Source: JBBSJV01 sp038256935 (lineage in GTDB: Bacteria > Patescibacteriota > JACMRA01). From it: 6,070 nucleotides of DNA. Of the stretch, positions 5,782 through 6,070 are shown piece by piece. Position 1 is the stretch's first letter; every line of letters begins with the position of its first letter. The stretch spans positions 1 to 6,070 of the forward strand of contig JBBSJV010000083.1 in NCBI GenBank assembly GCA_038256935.1, written 5' to 3'. The notes beneath the pieces are model-generated. The model searched no databases. It worked only from the letters and a program-made list of their open reading frames with translations, and was not told the DNA's origin. A program made the translations under genes and the position numbers.

Positions 5782-6070
5782 GTGTCTTATGAATCTAAGG
5801 GTTTTAAACCAATAACAGAGGCAATTGAATCACAAAAACATTTGGGGATTATATTCCCTGCAACAATAAATCATATATACAACATACCAAATTACGGTTT
5901 TGGTGACTTAGGACTTGATCATTTGCATAGCATTGATAAACGGACAAAGCTAGAATTAAATGGTATAAATTCAGAGAGTTATTACGCTTTAGATTATCGA
6001 AAAGCAAAGTTTGAAGAGATTTTAGACCAAAGTACTCAAACAATCTACATCATATATAAGGATCAAAAAG
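5782..6070 (+). CDS. Partial open frame, unknown protein, runs off right edge
   Basis: This plus-strand frame has no stop from base 5701 to the window end, and no ATG. The first usable starts are TTG at 5776 and GTG at 5782; I list the GTG (96 codons visible). In sequence this AT-rich, a run that long without a stop is unlikely by chance. The translation (SYESKGFKPITEAIESQKHL at the N-terminus, then GIIFPA, GFGDLG, and SYYALDYRKAKFEEILDQ near the end) has a soluble-protein composition without low complexity. I recognise no family. The gene is divergent from the oxidoreductase with fewer than 90 bases between starts, and no Shine-Dalgarno is visible. The opposite strand carries a shorter ATG frame (5849-6043) of hydrophobic, Leu/Asn-rich composition that looks like its shadow. 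The start is uncertain. Confidence 0.5.
   Translation, partial: MSYESKGFKPITEAIESQKHLGIIFPATINHIYNIPNYGFGDLGLDHLHSIDKRTKLELNGINSESYYALDYRKAKFEEILDQSTQTIYIIYKDQK

Noticed and set aside
5849..6043. 64-codon minus-strand open frame
   Set aside because: It is opposite a longer stop-free plus-strand frame, and its Leu/Asn/Tyr-rich composition looks like an antisense shadow.
5782..6070. GFGDLG in the right-edge frame as a sign of 4-alpha-glucanotransferase (GIGDLG motif)
   Set aside because: Only a six-residue likeness; the residues that follow do not match the family, so no function is assigned.

Overview
This is an AT-rich, bacterial, chromosome-like window with standard genetic code use. The one TGA stop, at the end of the recombinase gene, behaves as a true stop, and no large reading frame needs TGA as a sense codon. 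There is no phage, transposon, CRISPR or rRNA/tRNA signature. The gene set is an Xer-type recombinase, a very small clamp-loader delta'-like protein, a lone dnaK with a CIRCE-like operator, and a ferredoxin-reductase-fold flavoprotein. Together with weak or absent Shine-Dalgarno sequences and dispersed palindromic repeats, this would fit a small-genome lineage such as a candidate-phylum (Patescibacteria/CPR-like) bacterium. That placement is inference; nothing here proves it.

Layout: (1) 2-1353, plus strand: the C-terminal catalytic part of a tyrosine recombinase, cut by the left edge, overlaps by ATGA a 236-aa delta'-like gene. A hairpin terminator follows at 1377-1400, then a small cluster of competing hairpins. 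(2) 1487-2065, minus strand: an unrecognised single-pass membrane protein with a good sigma-70-type promoter and almost no leader. (3) 2066-2338: a divergent control region holding the CIRCE-like operator (2261-2287) overlapping the dnaK -35 box. (4) 2339-4357, plus strand: full-length DnaK with a long acidic C-terminal tail and no grpE or dnaJ beside it. (5) 4358-4963: about 600 bases without a credible gene, filled with hairpins and repeats. These are an inverted pair of a palindromic repeat, a terminator-like hairpin of the same geometry, two direct copies of a 31-base repeat, and a second strong terminator. (6) 4964-5698, minus strand: an FAD/NAD(P)-binding oxidoreductase. (7) 5782-6070, plus strand: an open frame with a non-ATG start that leaves the window on the right and is divergent from the oxidoreductase.

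The genes do not form one pathway. They cover DNA maintenance (recombinase plus clamp loader, probably co-transcribed), protein folding (DnaK, probably HrcA-controlled) and redox metabolism. I see no convincing new defence or mobile system. The most interesting non-genic content is the repeat-rich 4412-4872 segment. The most interesting protein observation is the delta' homologue that has lost its P-loop region.
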